A stretch of 64,000 nucleotides of DNA from positions 111,870 through 175,869 of the forward strand of contig JAGFNK010000054.1 in the NCBI GenBank assembly GCA_025769875.1, in the 5' to 3' direction. The stretch comes from Russula earlei (Eukaryota; Basidiomycota; Agaricomycetes; Russulales; Russulaceae). Positions within the stretch are counted from its first letter, which is position 1, and every line of letters begins with the position of its first letter. The translations under genes were made by a program, and so were the position numbers. Positions 11,052 to 23,754 of this stretch are shown in pieces. Under the pieces are notes generated by a model. That model was not told the DNA's origin, searched no databases, and saw only the letters and a program-made list of their open reading frames with translations.

Positions 11052-14000
11052 ATGTCCGCCCGGAAGAGGAAAGAACGGACATCAGATTCCCAAAATTTTG
11101 ATTCCATTCAAGGTAATTATCCGCGCTTTATATTGGGCGTCTGTCACAAACGCACGTCCTTTTGGGTTGGGTTTGTTTTCCCCCCTCCGAATAGATCTCA
11201 TCCTCAGAATCAAAACTAAACTTAATCACCGCCCGGACCCTCAAAGCGCCTATGCGTCCCTCGTCACCGAACTTTACGAATTATCAACTTTGTCCGAGAG
11301 TCTCCTCAGTCTACGTTCCAATTCGAGCGAGTCCTTGCTAGACGACCGTCAAGCTGATGTCCTCGATCGGGAGGGTTTGTCCCATCTGTCCCATTGTCCC
11401 TTGGGCTTCCTTACGCACCCTACCTTTCCCGGAAAGGAACTTATTTATGGAACCATTCCAGCTCTATGCGTCTCTTGGCGGGTGACCAGATACCTGCCGT
11501 AGTTGCAGCCTGTGCGTCTCCGTCCAATAACATCTTCGACTATTCATATTCGCCTGCCGTCATCCCCCCCCTGTGCCCCACCTCTCCGTCTCAGTACGAC
11601 TCGCCGGGTTCCGTCTTATCGAAGCAGCTTTACCCGACAACCTCGATGTGGACTGTCAGCCTTCCCTTTCGATGTGTTGCGCTCAGGAAATTGAACGGCC
11701 CGCGGTCCCTACAGGTCTCGTTCACATGCTACAGTTGGCGAGCAAGACAGGCGCCACCCTAGCAGGTAAAGTCTCATTGCCTTCCCTTTCCCAGGAACAG
11801 GGTCCCGCAGTCCCATATCGCCGCGTGTGAACCCTCATCATTTCCTCCCTTTTTCTGGATCGTTTTGTTCTCAGATTTGGGAAAATTCGAATTGGCTTCC
11901 AGCGTTTTAACATCTGCCGCCAAGGTGCGCCTCGTAAACGGCGCGTGGAGTTTCTGCTTGTCGCCCATTTTGCACCCTTTGGTTGTTCCAGTTTGAGCAA
12001 AGCCTCCGAAATGCAGACGATCATCAAAATTTGCATCAACAATCGATAGCTCAGGCAACCGTGGTCTATCACTGCAGTAGAATGGAAGCCGTAAGCCTCG
12101 TGCCCGTATCGCGTACGTTGGGCTCCGATGCTGAGTCATGTTCCCAGGCTTGGAAGGAAGGCAACGATACCGTCGCTCAATATATGCTTCGGAACATCAC
12201 CGGTAGGTTTGCACTGCCGAAGCAGGTCCCTCGCGCCCATCTGATCATCCCAGAAAGCAACCTTGAACACCTGGCTCATTTGTCTGCGCGTGACGTATGC
12301 TCTGGCCAATTTCACCTCATGTCCGTTATCCTGAAGTCTCGCCCCTTCTTATTAGCGTGAACTGCTGGCGTCAAAGGTTCTCGAGATCGGAAGGTCCCTC
12401 TTAAGCGGTGGCGCCCAAGGCAGCGAGAGGAAAATTGACGCGAGAGCCGAGGACGCCGTGAAGTGGCTGCAAAAAGCATTCTCCCTGGCAGAGCATCTTG
12501 ATGACACGTTAACCGCCGGCGCCGTTGAGTTGAAGGTGGGAAGTCGCGTTTTACGGGCAAAATGTGGCTGATGGTGGACGTATGCGGCCTCAGCGATGCA
12601 TATTGAGAAATTTAGGTTTGCCTAATCGCTCGTCCCTGTCCTTCCCTCACCTCACATTTTCGTTCCCAGCACGTGCGTACGCGCTCTCCTCCGGTCTGAA
12701 TCCGGAGAACCTTGCGCGTGCCGAGACCGCCCTGAATGAGTTACTCGATTCGATTCCCCCGGACGACGTAAGCCTCCATCACCCACGCGTTATTTTTGTG
12801 CCAATGCTACTCCCAGCGGAAAGACGTAGCAAATCAAGAACTGCATTGGTGGAGACTCGCGGTCCTTAGGCGGCGTAACGCCCCCGAGGACGCCCTCTTC
12901 GAAGGTGAGCCCCCTCCTCGGTTCGATGTCACAGGATGTCAGATTTAGCCCATTACTGATCACGGCGTGCTCAGCCTTCAGGTCTATAATCGATAACATG
13001 GAGTTCACAGAAGACAACGTCACCAAGTACATCTCCATCTGTCCTGGGAACTTGTTCACTCATCATTCCACACTTCCCTAGCGTCCTGCTTGATGTGAGG
13101 ACGTTACCGCATCATCAGTAAGTTGATGCTTCCGACTGTTGCTGTCACATTCGAAAGTGTGAAAGGCTCGTGGTCAAAATCATTCAAATGTGCCTTCGAG
13201 CCAGCCTGGGAGCTGTCAACGATTCGGCGTTGCCGTTTGTGGAACGTCTTCTTTTGGCCGTGATATTTCACTGTTCCAAGGACGCGGATCATACTAGGGC
13301 AATGCGCGATCTTAGGGAAACCTTTTCGTGTACGTAGACGCCATCCACGGGCGCATGCCGATGATGCCATTCAGGTTTAGTGCTGGAGTCTGCCGAATAC
13401 GAACTCCCCAAGGTTGGCGCCACTGCATGTCTTATGGTATGTATCTTGTGAACAGCCTGGCGTCTCCATTTAGTTCTCCACAGTTGTTCTATCAGTACGG
13501 AGAGCGAAGGCATTCTGTCAAACGCTGTTCAGACGCCGTCGATTGGTTCCTATTGGGTACACGCAAAACATTTTCGAGCGTTGCAGATACCTGTGCGAGT
13601 AAATGTTTCCGGAAGGCAGCGCTCTGTCACATCGAACAAGAGGAATACGCGCAAGCCTCAGACATCATTCGCCATTGTCCCGGAGAGGAAGCTGGAACGC
13701 AGTTTTTGTCTTTTTTGGTTGCTATCAAACAAGGTAAGAAGGGATGGGTTTTGGGGGTGCGTGCAATGGCACCGTCAATTCCATGCTGACCTGGCGCCAA
13801 AGGATGGGAAAATGATGGTAGGGATCAACTGACTTTTGTTGATAATCACCTTGTTGCCCGCCCCATGATTGATACCGTTTTTCACCTTTTAGCTATTCGG
13901 GCGATCAAGGCTATGGTTGACGGTTCTGGCTTCGACGAAAGAATGTTACTCATGGCCACGCGGTTGGCACACGAAATTGATTTGAAGCATGTACTCCTTG

Positions 14001-15881
14001 CTGTTCTACAGGAACTATTGGACTATGTGAGGGCCCGGAAGACGACCGAAATGAACGTGGAGCCCGTTACCTTGATTCGCTGCATGATCAGACTCGTTCT
14101 TCGCCTCATAACCGATACTGCAGAGGCTGAGGGGAAGTAAGTAGGGGGATACGTTTTCTGATGTATTCGGTGTTCCCTCATTAGGCTCATGGCATTAGGG
14201 ACGTCCTCATTGATGCGTTGATTCAGCACTTCACCACAGGTAATTCATTATAGGTGACAGCTCTATGTGCCTGTCGCTCACAGGCTGCTCGATCAAGCAA
14301 GGGCCTTGGTCGATACCGTTTGCAAGGAGAAGCGTGTGTCGCACATAATTAGGGATGTTTCCTGGCTGTGGCGTACAGCGTACAACTGCGCAGTCAAGGG
14401 ATGCACGGATTGGGACAACGCAGAGGAGAGAGTACCTTCTCTTTTTGATGTGTCACGCGAGGTACGTCTCGTTCCTTGACCCGGGTTACGTTATGCTCCA
14501 AGCGCACGGGGACCCAGTTACTGGAAATTTACTTGGAAACGGCGCTCGAGGCGGATGAGGAGATGCATCTGTGCATCATATTTTCCTCCTTTGCCGCCGC
14601 CTCGGCGAGAGGTGCGTTCCAATCCAACAACATACCGTGTTACTCCACCCGACTGACACCGATTGGTAGTTTTTGCACTGCGCAAACTGGATCCTCAGAT
14701 GGTCAATTCTGATAAGGTGCGATTACCCCCCTTTTATCCCCCCTACCACCCCAGGCGTCATTCATTTTCCCATTACAACTTAGTTTGAGTTCACGGCTCG
14801 CGAAATTCAGACTTGCGAAGAACGGTCGCGGAAGATCGTGGAGAAAGGAGTCATTAGCTCCAACAATATTCCTCGCGTCACCCAATGTCTCAGTATGCTG
14901 TTCATATTCCAGGCCGAACTCGCATGTCGGATGAAGGAATGGCAGGTAATACCCCAAATTATCGATGTAAGTAAGACCTCTGCGTCATCTGTGCTTATTC
15001 GAATAAGCCCCGTTTTGAATCGGTAGAAATTTTCGCAATCTCAAGAGCCGCTCTCTGACACGTTTGAGCCCATTGTCGATATGCTTGTAAGTGCACCTCG
15101 ACGTAGAGGTGTTTTTTTTTTAATTGTCGAGCGACATATGATTTAGTGGTCTTGTCATGACTGCCCTCTGGATGGTGCGGACATCGGGTAGGAGGTCCTC
15201 TCCCAATATCAGCTGACCATCTCCATACAGTTCTCTTCGTGGCATTAGAGGCAAACAATACCCCGTGCTCTTAGTCCTACCGCTCATGTGCCTTGATGTC
15301 ACTGTAGGCGATGCTCCATGCTAGCCTCGACCGCAATGCCCTATCAGTCGAGAAGTTTGCGCGATGGCTGCGCGCAATCTGTACAATGCTTCTTGCCCGG
15401 AACACGGCCCCTGACCGCCTGAGGGCCATTTGCTATATCGAGCAAGCCATAGGCGTGCTGGAAGAGCATGGGGCTGATGACGTTGGTGACGAGGTGATTT
15501 CCATCTAGCCACTCAGCCAGGTGACTTACTCTTGTTTTCCTTCCCCCCCCCCCCCCCCCCCGAATAGACATACCCGATGGACGAACGCTATTGGCTTCTC
15601 ACGTCTTCCTATAATACGGGGATTGAGTGCCTTCAGTACGGCTTTGCCTTGCGCACCTCGAACGTCATTCACATGATCATTATTTCCAAGTGTATGCTTG
15701 TTGGATGATGCCAGGCGGTGGTTCGAGGCCAGTAGTCGGATATGCAGGTATGTTCCGGACGGCCCAGTCCGAGCGAAGAAGGTGCGTCCCCTCTCCCGTC
15801 ATGTAACCTTATCTCTCATTTCCATCTGGAAACTAGATCACGGAGACATACACTCAACTGCTGGATCGTTTCGGTTCTTGA
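11052..15881 (+). CDS. SPO22/ZIP4-like meiotic TPR protein
   Basis: Large intron-dense gene for a TPR-type protein of the SPO22/ZIP4 family, which in other fungi and plants acts in the synapsis-initiation complex that promotes meiotic crossovers. The start at 11052 (MSARKRKERTSDSQNFDS) is followed by at least 20 exons. Family-like segments in order are YLWNHSSSMRLLAGDQIPAV, VVYHCSRMEA/AWKEGNDTVAQ, VKWLQKAFSLAEHLDD, LHWWRLAVLRRRNAPEDAL, SKCFRKAALCHIEQEEYAQA, RDVSWLWRTAYNCAVKGC, RRWFEASSRICRYVPDGP and a final TETYTQLLDRFGS with stop at 15879-15881. A 22-nt exon (about 12593-12614) joins two exons to give ILRNLARAYALSS. One intron near 15250-15308 seems to use a GC donor, and another contains a C-run of about 19 before its acceptor. 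Two junctions (about 13100-13165 and 14240-14280) I could not resolve uniquely, so exon detail there is uncertain. It is convergent with UTP18, 172 bp away. Confidence 0.88.
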
Positions 15882-16053
15882 TCCGTTCTTGGTCCGACGG
15901 ACTTGTGTCTCTGGGTGTTCTGGCTGTGTTTGCCCCTGCTGTCCATTGCTTGTACGCTTGCCGTTATTCTCGGCTTGTCTCTGCTGCTCCTGCTCTCTGG
16001 TATGCACACCTCTCAGACACGTGTATGAAACAGACGTAAAATAAAGTTCTTTA

Positions 16054-18234
16054 TCATCGTGACTCCTCGTGTGCACCATAGTCTTTGAGGTGATATAACA
16101 AAACACGCCCACGAGTGTTGCCAATGGCAATGAACTCGCCGCCTGCCGAGAAATCAACGCTAGAGACGTGCCCAAGCGGCGTGCTTGACGTCGGCCAGTT
16201 CGAAAACGCGGTGAGGGACGGAAGGTGAACCTGGCGATGGGAGGCGAATACCGTCAGCGCGCCCATCCGGGCATCGTGAAACGGGGCATGGGGTTCGAGC
16301 CATACCAGACGCATCTGGTCCTTCTGCGTCTTGCTCGCGATCGCGAGCAACTGCGAATCGTGGTTGAATCGCACCGTCGATATGGCGGTCGTCAGGTTGC
16401 CGATCGCCTTCAACGGTCTCGGCCTTTCGCTGTTCCTCCACGTCGACGAGGAGTAGGACGCGTCAGCCGAGCCGTACACGTTGACGATCCCCGATTTCGA
16501 CCTGTTGAACGAAAACAACAACGCAAACTCGCATGGGACGTCCCGACACGCGAAGGAGGGGGGGGGGGCAGGAAAGGGTAAGGAAAAGAAACGAAAAAGA
16601 AAAGAAAAGAAAAGAAAAGAAAACGCGACGGAACGCAACTCACCCGACCGCGACGTAGCCCCCCGAACGATCGCCGGCGAGGACGCGGCTGCCGAAACCG
16701 CCGTCGTCCTTCCAACGGTGCACGCAGCGGCGCGTGCCGACGTCCCAGACGTACGCCTCGGCGTCCTCGCCGAGCGTCACGAGCTCGCGCCCGTCGGGCA
16801 GCCACCAGAGCGCCCTCACGCCCGTGTTGGCCTTGAGGCTGCCGACGACCTGGCCGGCGCCGGTGCGCCAGTCGACGAGGTGCACGTATCCGCGGCGACC
16901 GGCGACGGCGAGGACGTCTCCGCCCGAGTTGAACGCGCACACGTCCATGCTCCGGTCCGCGTTGTCGCCGCTCGCAAACGTCGTGCCCCACAACCCGCGC
17001 GGCGACCGCGTTGTCGCCCCAGATTGCAGATCGTACGTGTAATAAAACGGACGGTGGCCGGTGAGGAGGACGGAGGCGCCGGAGGGATGGAACTGCGCGT
17101 TGGTGACCGGCAACGCAGGGATGTGAAGGGTTTGCAGATGCGCGTTCGTGTGCCCGTCGACCTGTGTGTTTTACGTTTTTAAGTTTGTTTTTTTTTTTTA
17201 ATTTTTAATTTTTCGGGTAGGGGTAGGGTCAACAAGAGAGAGGAAGTCGAACACGGACATTAAACAATCGTATCCGACGGTCAGCGCTCGCGACGAGCAG
17301 CAGGGGGAGCAGTTGCGAAGACGGGTGGAATCGCGAGGCGGTGACCTCGCCCTCCGCCTGTGCGGCTTGGTTGGCGTCGCGCAGTCGCTCGATGGCGAGC
17401 ACGCCGGAATCCAGACGTGCGCGCCTTTTGGGACCCAAGATCCCACCTGACGACGTCAGGAGCGCGTCCAGGCCTGGTACGCTCGACCCGTCGGCGTCGG
17501 CGTCGACTCCTGATCTCGCGCGTCGCCGTTTTCTCCGGGCGGAGGTGGCCCACTCCGGGGTGGGGTTCATCCGCGCGAACTGTCGCCGCAGCCGCCGTTC
17601 GTACTCGCGTCCGTTGACCGCGTCTTCTCCAGGCGCGTCGCGTAGCTTGCGCAGGCGGGAAGAGGACGCGAGAGACACCTCGAGGGTGGCATCGTCAGGG
17701 TCCGTCCACGCAGGTGCCTCGCGGCTTTTTGGGGGGTGACGAGAGGGGGAGGGAGAGGTGCTTGGGACTCGAGCTTCGGCACGATGTTCGTCGGCCATAT
17801 TGGCATTCGAATCTTCACTCGACTCGTCATCTCCGCTACTCGGAGAACCGGGGGGGCGTTCAGCTGGACCGTCGTTTCCTGTCGCACTCTTCTCCTTCAC
17901 CGCGCCGTCGTCCACGAAAAAAAGCTTCGGGGGAAGGATTGAGGCAGCTTTCGGGGGAGGAGCCAATCGGTAGCTCACATCAGAATCAAGCATGCCCTCC
18001 AGCTCTGCCGCGGTCACGTCGGCGCCCTCATCCTCCTCTTCTGCAACCTTCGGTAGCTGTGACTCTGGGTCCTCGTCCCGACACGAAAGGTTTTCCGAAC
18101 AGCAGACTTTCTAGCCTGCGCTCGTCGTCGTCCTTGTCGGCGTCGTCATCTAATGGCACCGCTGTACCTAATGGCGCAACAGATTGGGGTGGGGGCCTGT
18201 CCTTGCGCTGCCGTTTCCGAGCATGGTTGCCCAT
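16054..18234 (-). CDS. UTP18: UTP18, U3 snoRNP / SSU processome WD40 protein (apparent frameshift)
   Basis: WD-repeat subunit of the UtpB complex of the small-subunit processome, acting in the nucleolus on 18S pre-rRNA. N-terminus: MGNHARKRQRKDRPPPQS then RRLESLLFGKPF, a typical Utp18 motif, followed by an acidic and basic linker. The beta-propeller follows: LPLLLVASADRRIRLFNV, FHPSGASVLLTGHRPFYYTY, GVRALWWLPDGRELVTLG, GIVNVY, and the end LLYHLKDYGAHEESR. Introns: 17162-17258 (97 bp) and one from about 16500 to 16642 (GTGAGT...CAACAG); both restore frame. Oddity: at 18077-18079 (CCC on the plus strand) the frame shifts by one base. The upstream frame would stop soon after, while the other frame continues DEDPESQLPKVAEEEDEGAD. 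Either an assembly error or a real lesion. Confidence 0.88.
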
Positions 18235-18697
18235 CGTTTGTCTCTGAGCTTGACTGCACGCACAGCACAGCACTGTGGCTGGCTTTGTCTGGCTTGTTTT
18301 TTTTCAGCCCGGCCCACCGGGCCGCTGACCATACACCACAATTACACCCGCCGCGCCAGTTGAGCGCTCACAACAGAACCTGACACACGTCAGGCGTCGG
18401 CGCAACACCGACAAAAGACCATTCGTCTATGTTCCCGCATGGTCTGAGACGGCAATCCCGGGGTAAAACGAACAGCCATGTCTGATCACGATCGTGATGT
18501 CTAACACCCCAGGTATGCATTGCATGTTGCGGGGGTATTGAACACAGCACAGCACAGGAACTCAAGGCGATGTCCAACACTGATATACCCAGGGCGCTAT
18601 CTGACAACCTTTTTCATGACAGATCTGAGTGATCTGGTCGAACGGGTTACTGCTACGTGCCATCAGCGCTATGGAGGACACGGTTCTTTACTTTTGT
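18235..18697. other. UTP18 upstream region; nothing coding seen
   Basis: Short gap upstream of UTP18 with a T-run at 18298-18306 and no supported gene. It presumably contains the UTP18 promoter and the 3' end of the doubtful gene to its right. Confidence 0.4.
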
Positions 18698-19399
18698 GGT
18701 ACCACTCCGCTTTTTGTTGCACGTCCATTGGGAGATTGATCGCCGTGAGAGGGCTCCATTCCATCACCTGTCATAGGAATGCCGGGTCTTGTGTTGCGAA
18801 GGATACTTCCAAATACACCAAGACGCTGAGAATCAATTGTGGTGTCATTGAGATCCATTTGGCCCTTTTTCTCGAGCCGTAATAGATCGCTGCCCACCTG
18901 ACAGTCGATGATAAACCGTTGATTTGAGAGACGCTAGGCCCTTTCAGGGACCCATCACGAGCGAATGTTGTTCTGACTGGCGATGTAGCAGACCCTGAAT
19001 AATCACGTCCTCCGCCACATGCCTCATAGCCATCCAGATCCAATACCGCACGTACCTTCCTTCCTCGTTTGCTGGTGCGCACGCAGATTCCTCGGACGCA
19101 TATCTGAGGCAGCGCCATTACTATATGATATCTATAGGTACCCTCGCAATTCCGCGGCTTCAACTCACCTCATGGAAGCAGTTTGCACTACGAAAGAAAT
19201 ACCCTTCTGGCACAACTGTACATCCACCACCGGTCGCTGATTCACATTCACAATTTTTTACGGTGAGCCGGATAGGTAGCCCAATAGAAATGCTCTCTGC
19301 AATAATAGCCTCATGAATTACAAAGCCGGGGCACCTGCTCTCCATGACTCCTAGAACCCGATCAAGCGAACCCGACATCCCCACGCACGATAAACTCAC
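18698..19399 (-). CDS. Doubtful multi-exon gene, unknown product
   Basis: A minus-strand reading from ATG near 19375-19399 gives a coding-looking stretch with spaced cysteines: LVGLPIRLTV-like residues, then VKNCECESATGGGC and VPEGYFFRSANCFHE. A clean 5' splice site (GTGAGT) follows, and an acceptor (CTGCCTCAG) leads to ICVRGICVRTSKRGRK, again followed by GTACGT. A downstream frame ends PNGRATKSGVVPQK with a stop near 18688. I do not recognise any family and cannot fix start, end or all exons. It could be a lineage-specific gene or chance. Confidence 0.28.
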
Positions 19400-22300
19400 A
19401 GAGGAGAGGTCTTGGGTTCAAAATGTGGGGATCTCGCGCCATCGGTGACCCTTCTCGGTGACTCGGTGGCGGAGAGTAGAACCGTAGAATCAAGTCTCAC
19501 TCAAGATTGCCAGCAACCCGGGAAGCGAGAAACGAGTTTCTCGTCGAACGGTAGGTTGTGTAAAATTGAAAAGAGCAGCAGACATCACCACGACTCGAGA
19601 GAGACCGCCCCTAGTGACGCACCTCAGCAGAGGGTCCCCAACGCCTACTTAATCGCAATCTTTGCGGGTGGCACGTATTCGTGAAAGCTTCGCTCGAATC
19701 GACGCCTCAATATGGAGTCGCGTCTGGCCTCCGCATTCATTACCCTCCCCGTGGAGCCATGTCGTTTGGTCTAACCCGTTCCAGCAACATCCGAGGCTCG
19801 TACGTTCGTTATTCGTTCGTTCGAACTTGGAGATATTTTGGCATAAAATTTCATTCGGCCCGCTTCGTCTTTTGTATGACCCATGGGGACGGCCATGGGC
19901 TTCTGCGGAAAGCAACCGTTGCAGCCCTGAGAAGTAGGCATTCATACTGCCACTATCCGCGGGTATCACTCACTCGCGTGTCGCTCGGTACGTCGACCGG
20001 AGACGGTGATTGTTTCGATTGATAGAGGAGAAAGCCAAGTACTTGGTTCTCTTGCCTCGACATTCGTAAGAGATGAAGCGAACACCGTCTGCTCTCTGTT
20101 AATATACAATTCCGAACTTACAAGAGATGGAGTAAGAATGCACTGTGCAGTATGTCTGTGGATGCGATGAGCGTCGCGTATCGAGTTCAATTCGAAAGGG
20201 CGGGTCGTCGTAGTGATACACGGTACTGAGCTGCGCTAGCGTGTGGTCGACACGGGAGGAAATCACGACCGGTGCAACGACGCTACTGTGAGCTGGCGAG
20301 TCGTGTGTCGGATTCAGTATCCTCAAGGAACATTCGTGCGTGCCGTATATAGTCCGTTTGCCGACGCCGGAATGAAAGACAGACTGCGCGCGTCGCCATT
20401 GATCGTGAAGAAGCCGGGAGTCATCCCCAGGGAAACCAAAAAAGAAAAAAAGAAAAAAAAAGTGGATACCACAATAACGCTTACGAGGTTTGGTTGTTGA
20501 ACACCGCATAACTACAGGACGACGACGGCGGTTGGGGGGGGGGGGCTTTTTAATTCCGTGCTCGCGGTTTGAACCGGATCCGGGCTTTGGAAACGAGCCA
20601 GGATTCGGATGGTGGGATGTAGGAGCATGCACGGCCCACGCCACGGGTGAGTGAGGTGAGAACGACAACGACAAGGGTGGCAGCTGGACAAGCTGGCCAG
20701 GTCGCGTAGGTAGCCCTGATTTTTCCCGCGTATGGTTTGATCAGGAACGAGAAGCGGCGTGTGGTGTGCAGAGAGCACGACACGACGTATATCACACATT
20801 ACATACGGCCTAAACCCCGCTTTGTTACTCCAGGCGCGAGCGAGCCCTCTAGCTGGACAAAAGGAGCATGGCGGACGGAACGATCTACAAATTGCCCAAG
20901 GGAGATGGCCTTGGTGCGTTTTCCCGGGTCGGTCGTCGTGTCGTTGATGGGGCTGATTTTCTGATTCTGGTCATGTCCGTCCGTCTTATTCGAGGCACTC
21001 CATCACCTCCCCCTGGTCTCTACCATCCGTGCCAACCAGGGACATAAACCCCGGTTACCCAACCCGTGTCCCTTCAACTCGTCATCTGGCGGCCCCTTCA
21101 ACCACAATACTAATCCTGATCGTGCCAGCTGGTGGCTGCCCTACATCAACGTAATTCGAGCCCTCGTGGTATCCCTTCCGTCTTGTTATCACGGTCCCTC
21201 TTCCGACTCCATCGCACTTTTTCTCCGGAGCTCCCACATAACACATTTCCACTTGTCTCGGTTTCATCCTCCTTCGGATGTCAGATATGCTCTGGAGCAT
21301 TCATCCTAATTCGGGATTCATTCTCTTCCGACCTTCCACGTATCTCCAGCTTGAAGTAGACTTCTGGTCCCTTATTCATCACACTTGACGCGTAATCAGT
21401 GCCCCATGCTTCCTTCCGGTTTCATCGATATTGTCCTTTAAGGTTTCTTCCCCGTACAACGATGCTGTTAGTGGGACTTTTTGAAGCATCGTACGTCATG
21501 TTTGATTCTTGCACCTGCACCTTGCGTCAACCGGCCGTGCACTTGAGATCATGGTGGATGGACCCCCGTTCCGTGGCTTGTGCGTGCGTGTGTAGGTTGT
21601 GAACGCATCTGCTGGAGCTACAGTGGGACACTTTCATGACTTGTCATGCATGATCCGATGATCTGGAGCCATTACAGTACTACGCAACCCGTACGTCGCG
21701 ATAGTCGGTGGGTCTTGTGCGTAACTACACCATGATCGCCGCCGTTTAGTAGGTCACACATAACATCACTCAAGAGATGGTGCCATGCCAAATGGAACAC
21801 CATTCTATCCGGGTCAGGGTGTCCTATTCGGTCGAGTTCACGTCATATCTCTACGTCAACGACAGACATTTTATGAGGGGGATTTGCGTAATGAGAAGAC
21901 GTCGCTTCTCCGAACTAGCCTGCGAACAGAAAAATATCTAAAATGCGTCCACGCACCTATCAAGTCGTCCAACGCAGAATCGTGTCGACTTCATCACTCT
22001 GCCTGCGTGCGGGTCGTGCAGAGACGTTGCGAAGCAGGTGAAGATTTCCTGTTGTCACCGGAAGGGTTACAGCTGGATCGACCGGGGTTGATGTTAATTT
22101 GGTGCAACACCGACGTGACTCATTGCCAGTGGGACACCGGTTTGCGATTGATGCTTCATTAATGGGCGCGCGGCGTACGTGGGTTTCATCCCGGCTGTGT
22201 TCCGAGGCCATGAGTGCCGAGCGTTTCAAATGTCCGTCCGTCAAGAAAGTGATATGCCGCGGGCGATGACGCCTTGGGCCGATATCATGTCAGCTTTTTT

Positions 22301-23754
22301 TGCGGACCGCGAACATCTACTGAGGGGGGAGGCACTGCACTGGCACAGCTGGGAAAGATAAGTCGAGTGATGAACGACAGTGTGAATGTGAGACAGAAGG
22401 GGTTAATAAACAATTTTTTTTCATTGCTTGCTGACATGATAACGATCCCAAACACACACGGTCGGAGTTGTCTCGCCTTCTGTGTACCTTGAGAGCCATC
22501 AACGTTTATCGTGGGCGTAGAATGCAGTATCACATCAATCACCTTGAGTATCGAATCGCGACACCGCCCTACGTTCGGCCCTTTTGCAAACCAGACCACA
22601 TCACACCTGCGGGGGTCGCGACCTATCAATTGTGGTTTCAATGTGAGAACGTCTCCCGTTACCACATGGCACGCCCTTAAATCCACGGGCTGAGCGCATG
22701 CAGGGCGGACATTCAATCTCACAAACATGTCATATCGCGTCGCAATTTTGGGTCACATTTTGCGAGCCTTACCCTCATTCGGAACTTACGCTCTCCCTGT
22801 GTTAGTTTAGTAACAGTAACAAAGAACGCGGGTTTCTCCAGCGACTATGGCTGGACGTCTGTTCCACATGCTCGGATGAGTGCGCCATCAAGCTGCTGAT
22901 AGGAGCATGTGTGAAATATCCTGCCTGACGACGGGATGGGACCGATGGCGCTAAGGACGTCTGATGAAGGGCGGCATCGGTGGTCGCGGGTCGGACAACG
23001 AGCACGAGATGGCGTTATCACATTTCTCCGCTTCAAGCGCGCCAGTGAGTGAATTACAGCACTCGAAACGTGTCCCCGTGCCTTGGCGCTGGGTGAAACT
23101 CATCCAAGTCAATCGGATCACACCGGCGAGACTGAGCGAGTTCATCGGAGCCGGAGCTTGCGTTATGCGAGAGACAGAGAGCGAGAGAATGGTCGTCGAA
23201 AGCGATCCGCGCAACAGGCTGGGCAACAGGTGGAGAGATGGTGGAGAGGACAGCGAGGGGGTGGAAGAACCGGGAACCCGGATATCGTGGCGTCGTTGAG
23301 CGTAAAGTGCACTAAAAATAAAATAAATAACATAAAAAAAAGGCTGACTGCGCCAGTTCCCCGATCGAGCGAGGTCGCATACAAGTCGCGCAAAAGGAAT
23401 CTGGTGCGTTTTGGCAATACGGTGATGGACAACCCCTCGAAGTTTCCCTCCCATTGTCATTCACTGTGACCTCTGATCTTTCCGTTGTTCTTCTTTACCC
23501 TTTCTTTCTCCTTTCCTTGTCCTATCCTCGCTTTCGTGTTCCTTCGCTTCCTTCACTCGTCTGTGTCCTGTTCAATTAATACTATAACCTGGAATACCCG
23601 TTCCAGGTGCGCAGTCCACAATCTCCTTTCCTATCCGTTCAAGCCTCACCGCGTTCGCCATACAGCCCCTCTTTTGGTCCATTCACATCCCTTTCCCACA
23701 CTACTAAAACCGCCGTATCTAACTTGGTCGTCCCAATCGCCAACAAACCCAAGG
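19400..23754. other. Intergenic; no gene supported
   Basis: About 4.3 kb with open frames on both strands but no recognisable motifs, no convincing splice chain and no RNA gene. A/G tracts occur near 20437-20460 and a G-run near 20534-20546. The last 450 bp, C/T-rich and ending in a pyrimidine leader, are the probable promoter and 5' UTR of the Galpha gene. Confidence 0.4.

Noticed and set aside
21785..22162. 125-codon plus-strand frame
   Set aside because: No recognisable family, no flanking splice sites that extend it, cysteine and histidine spacing irregular.
22951..23460. 170-codon minus-strand frame upstream of the Galpha gene
   Set aside because: No motif, overlaps the likely promoter of the Galpha gene, and the hydrophobic part is an A/T-rich artefact.
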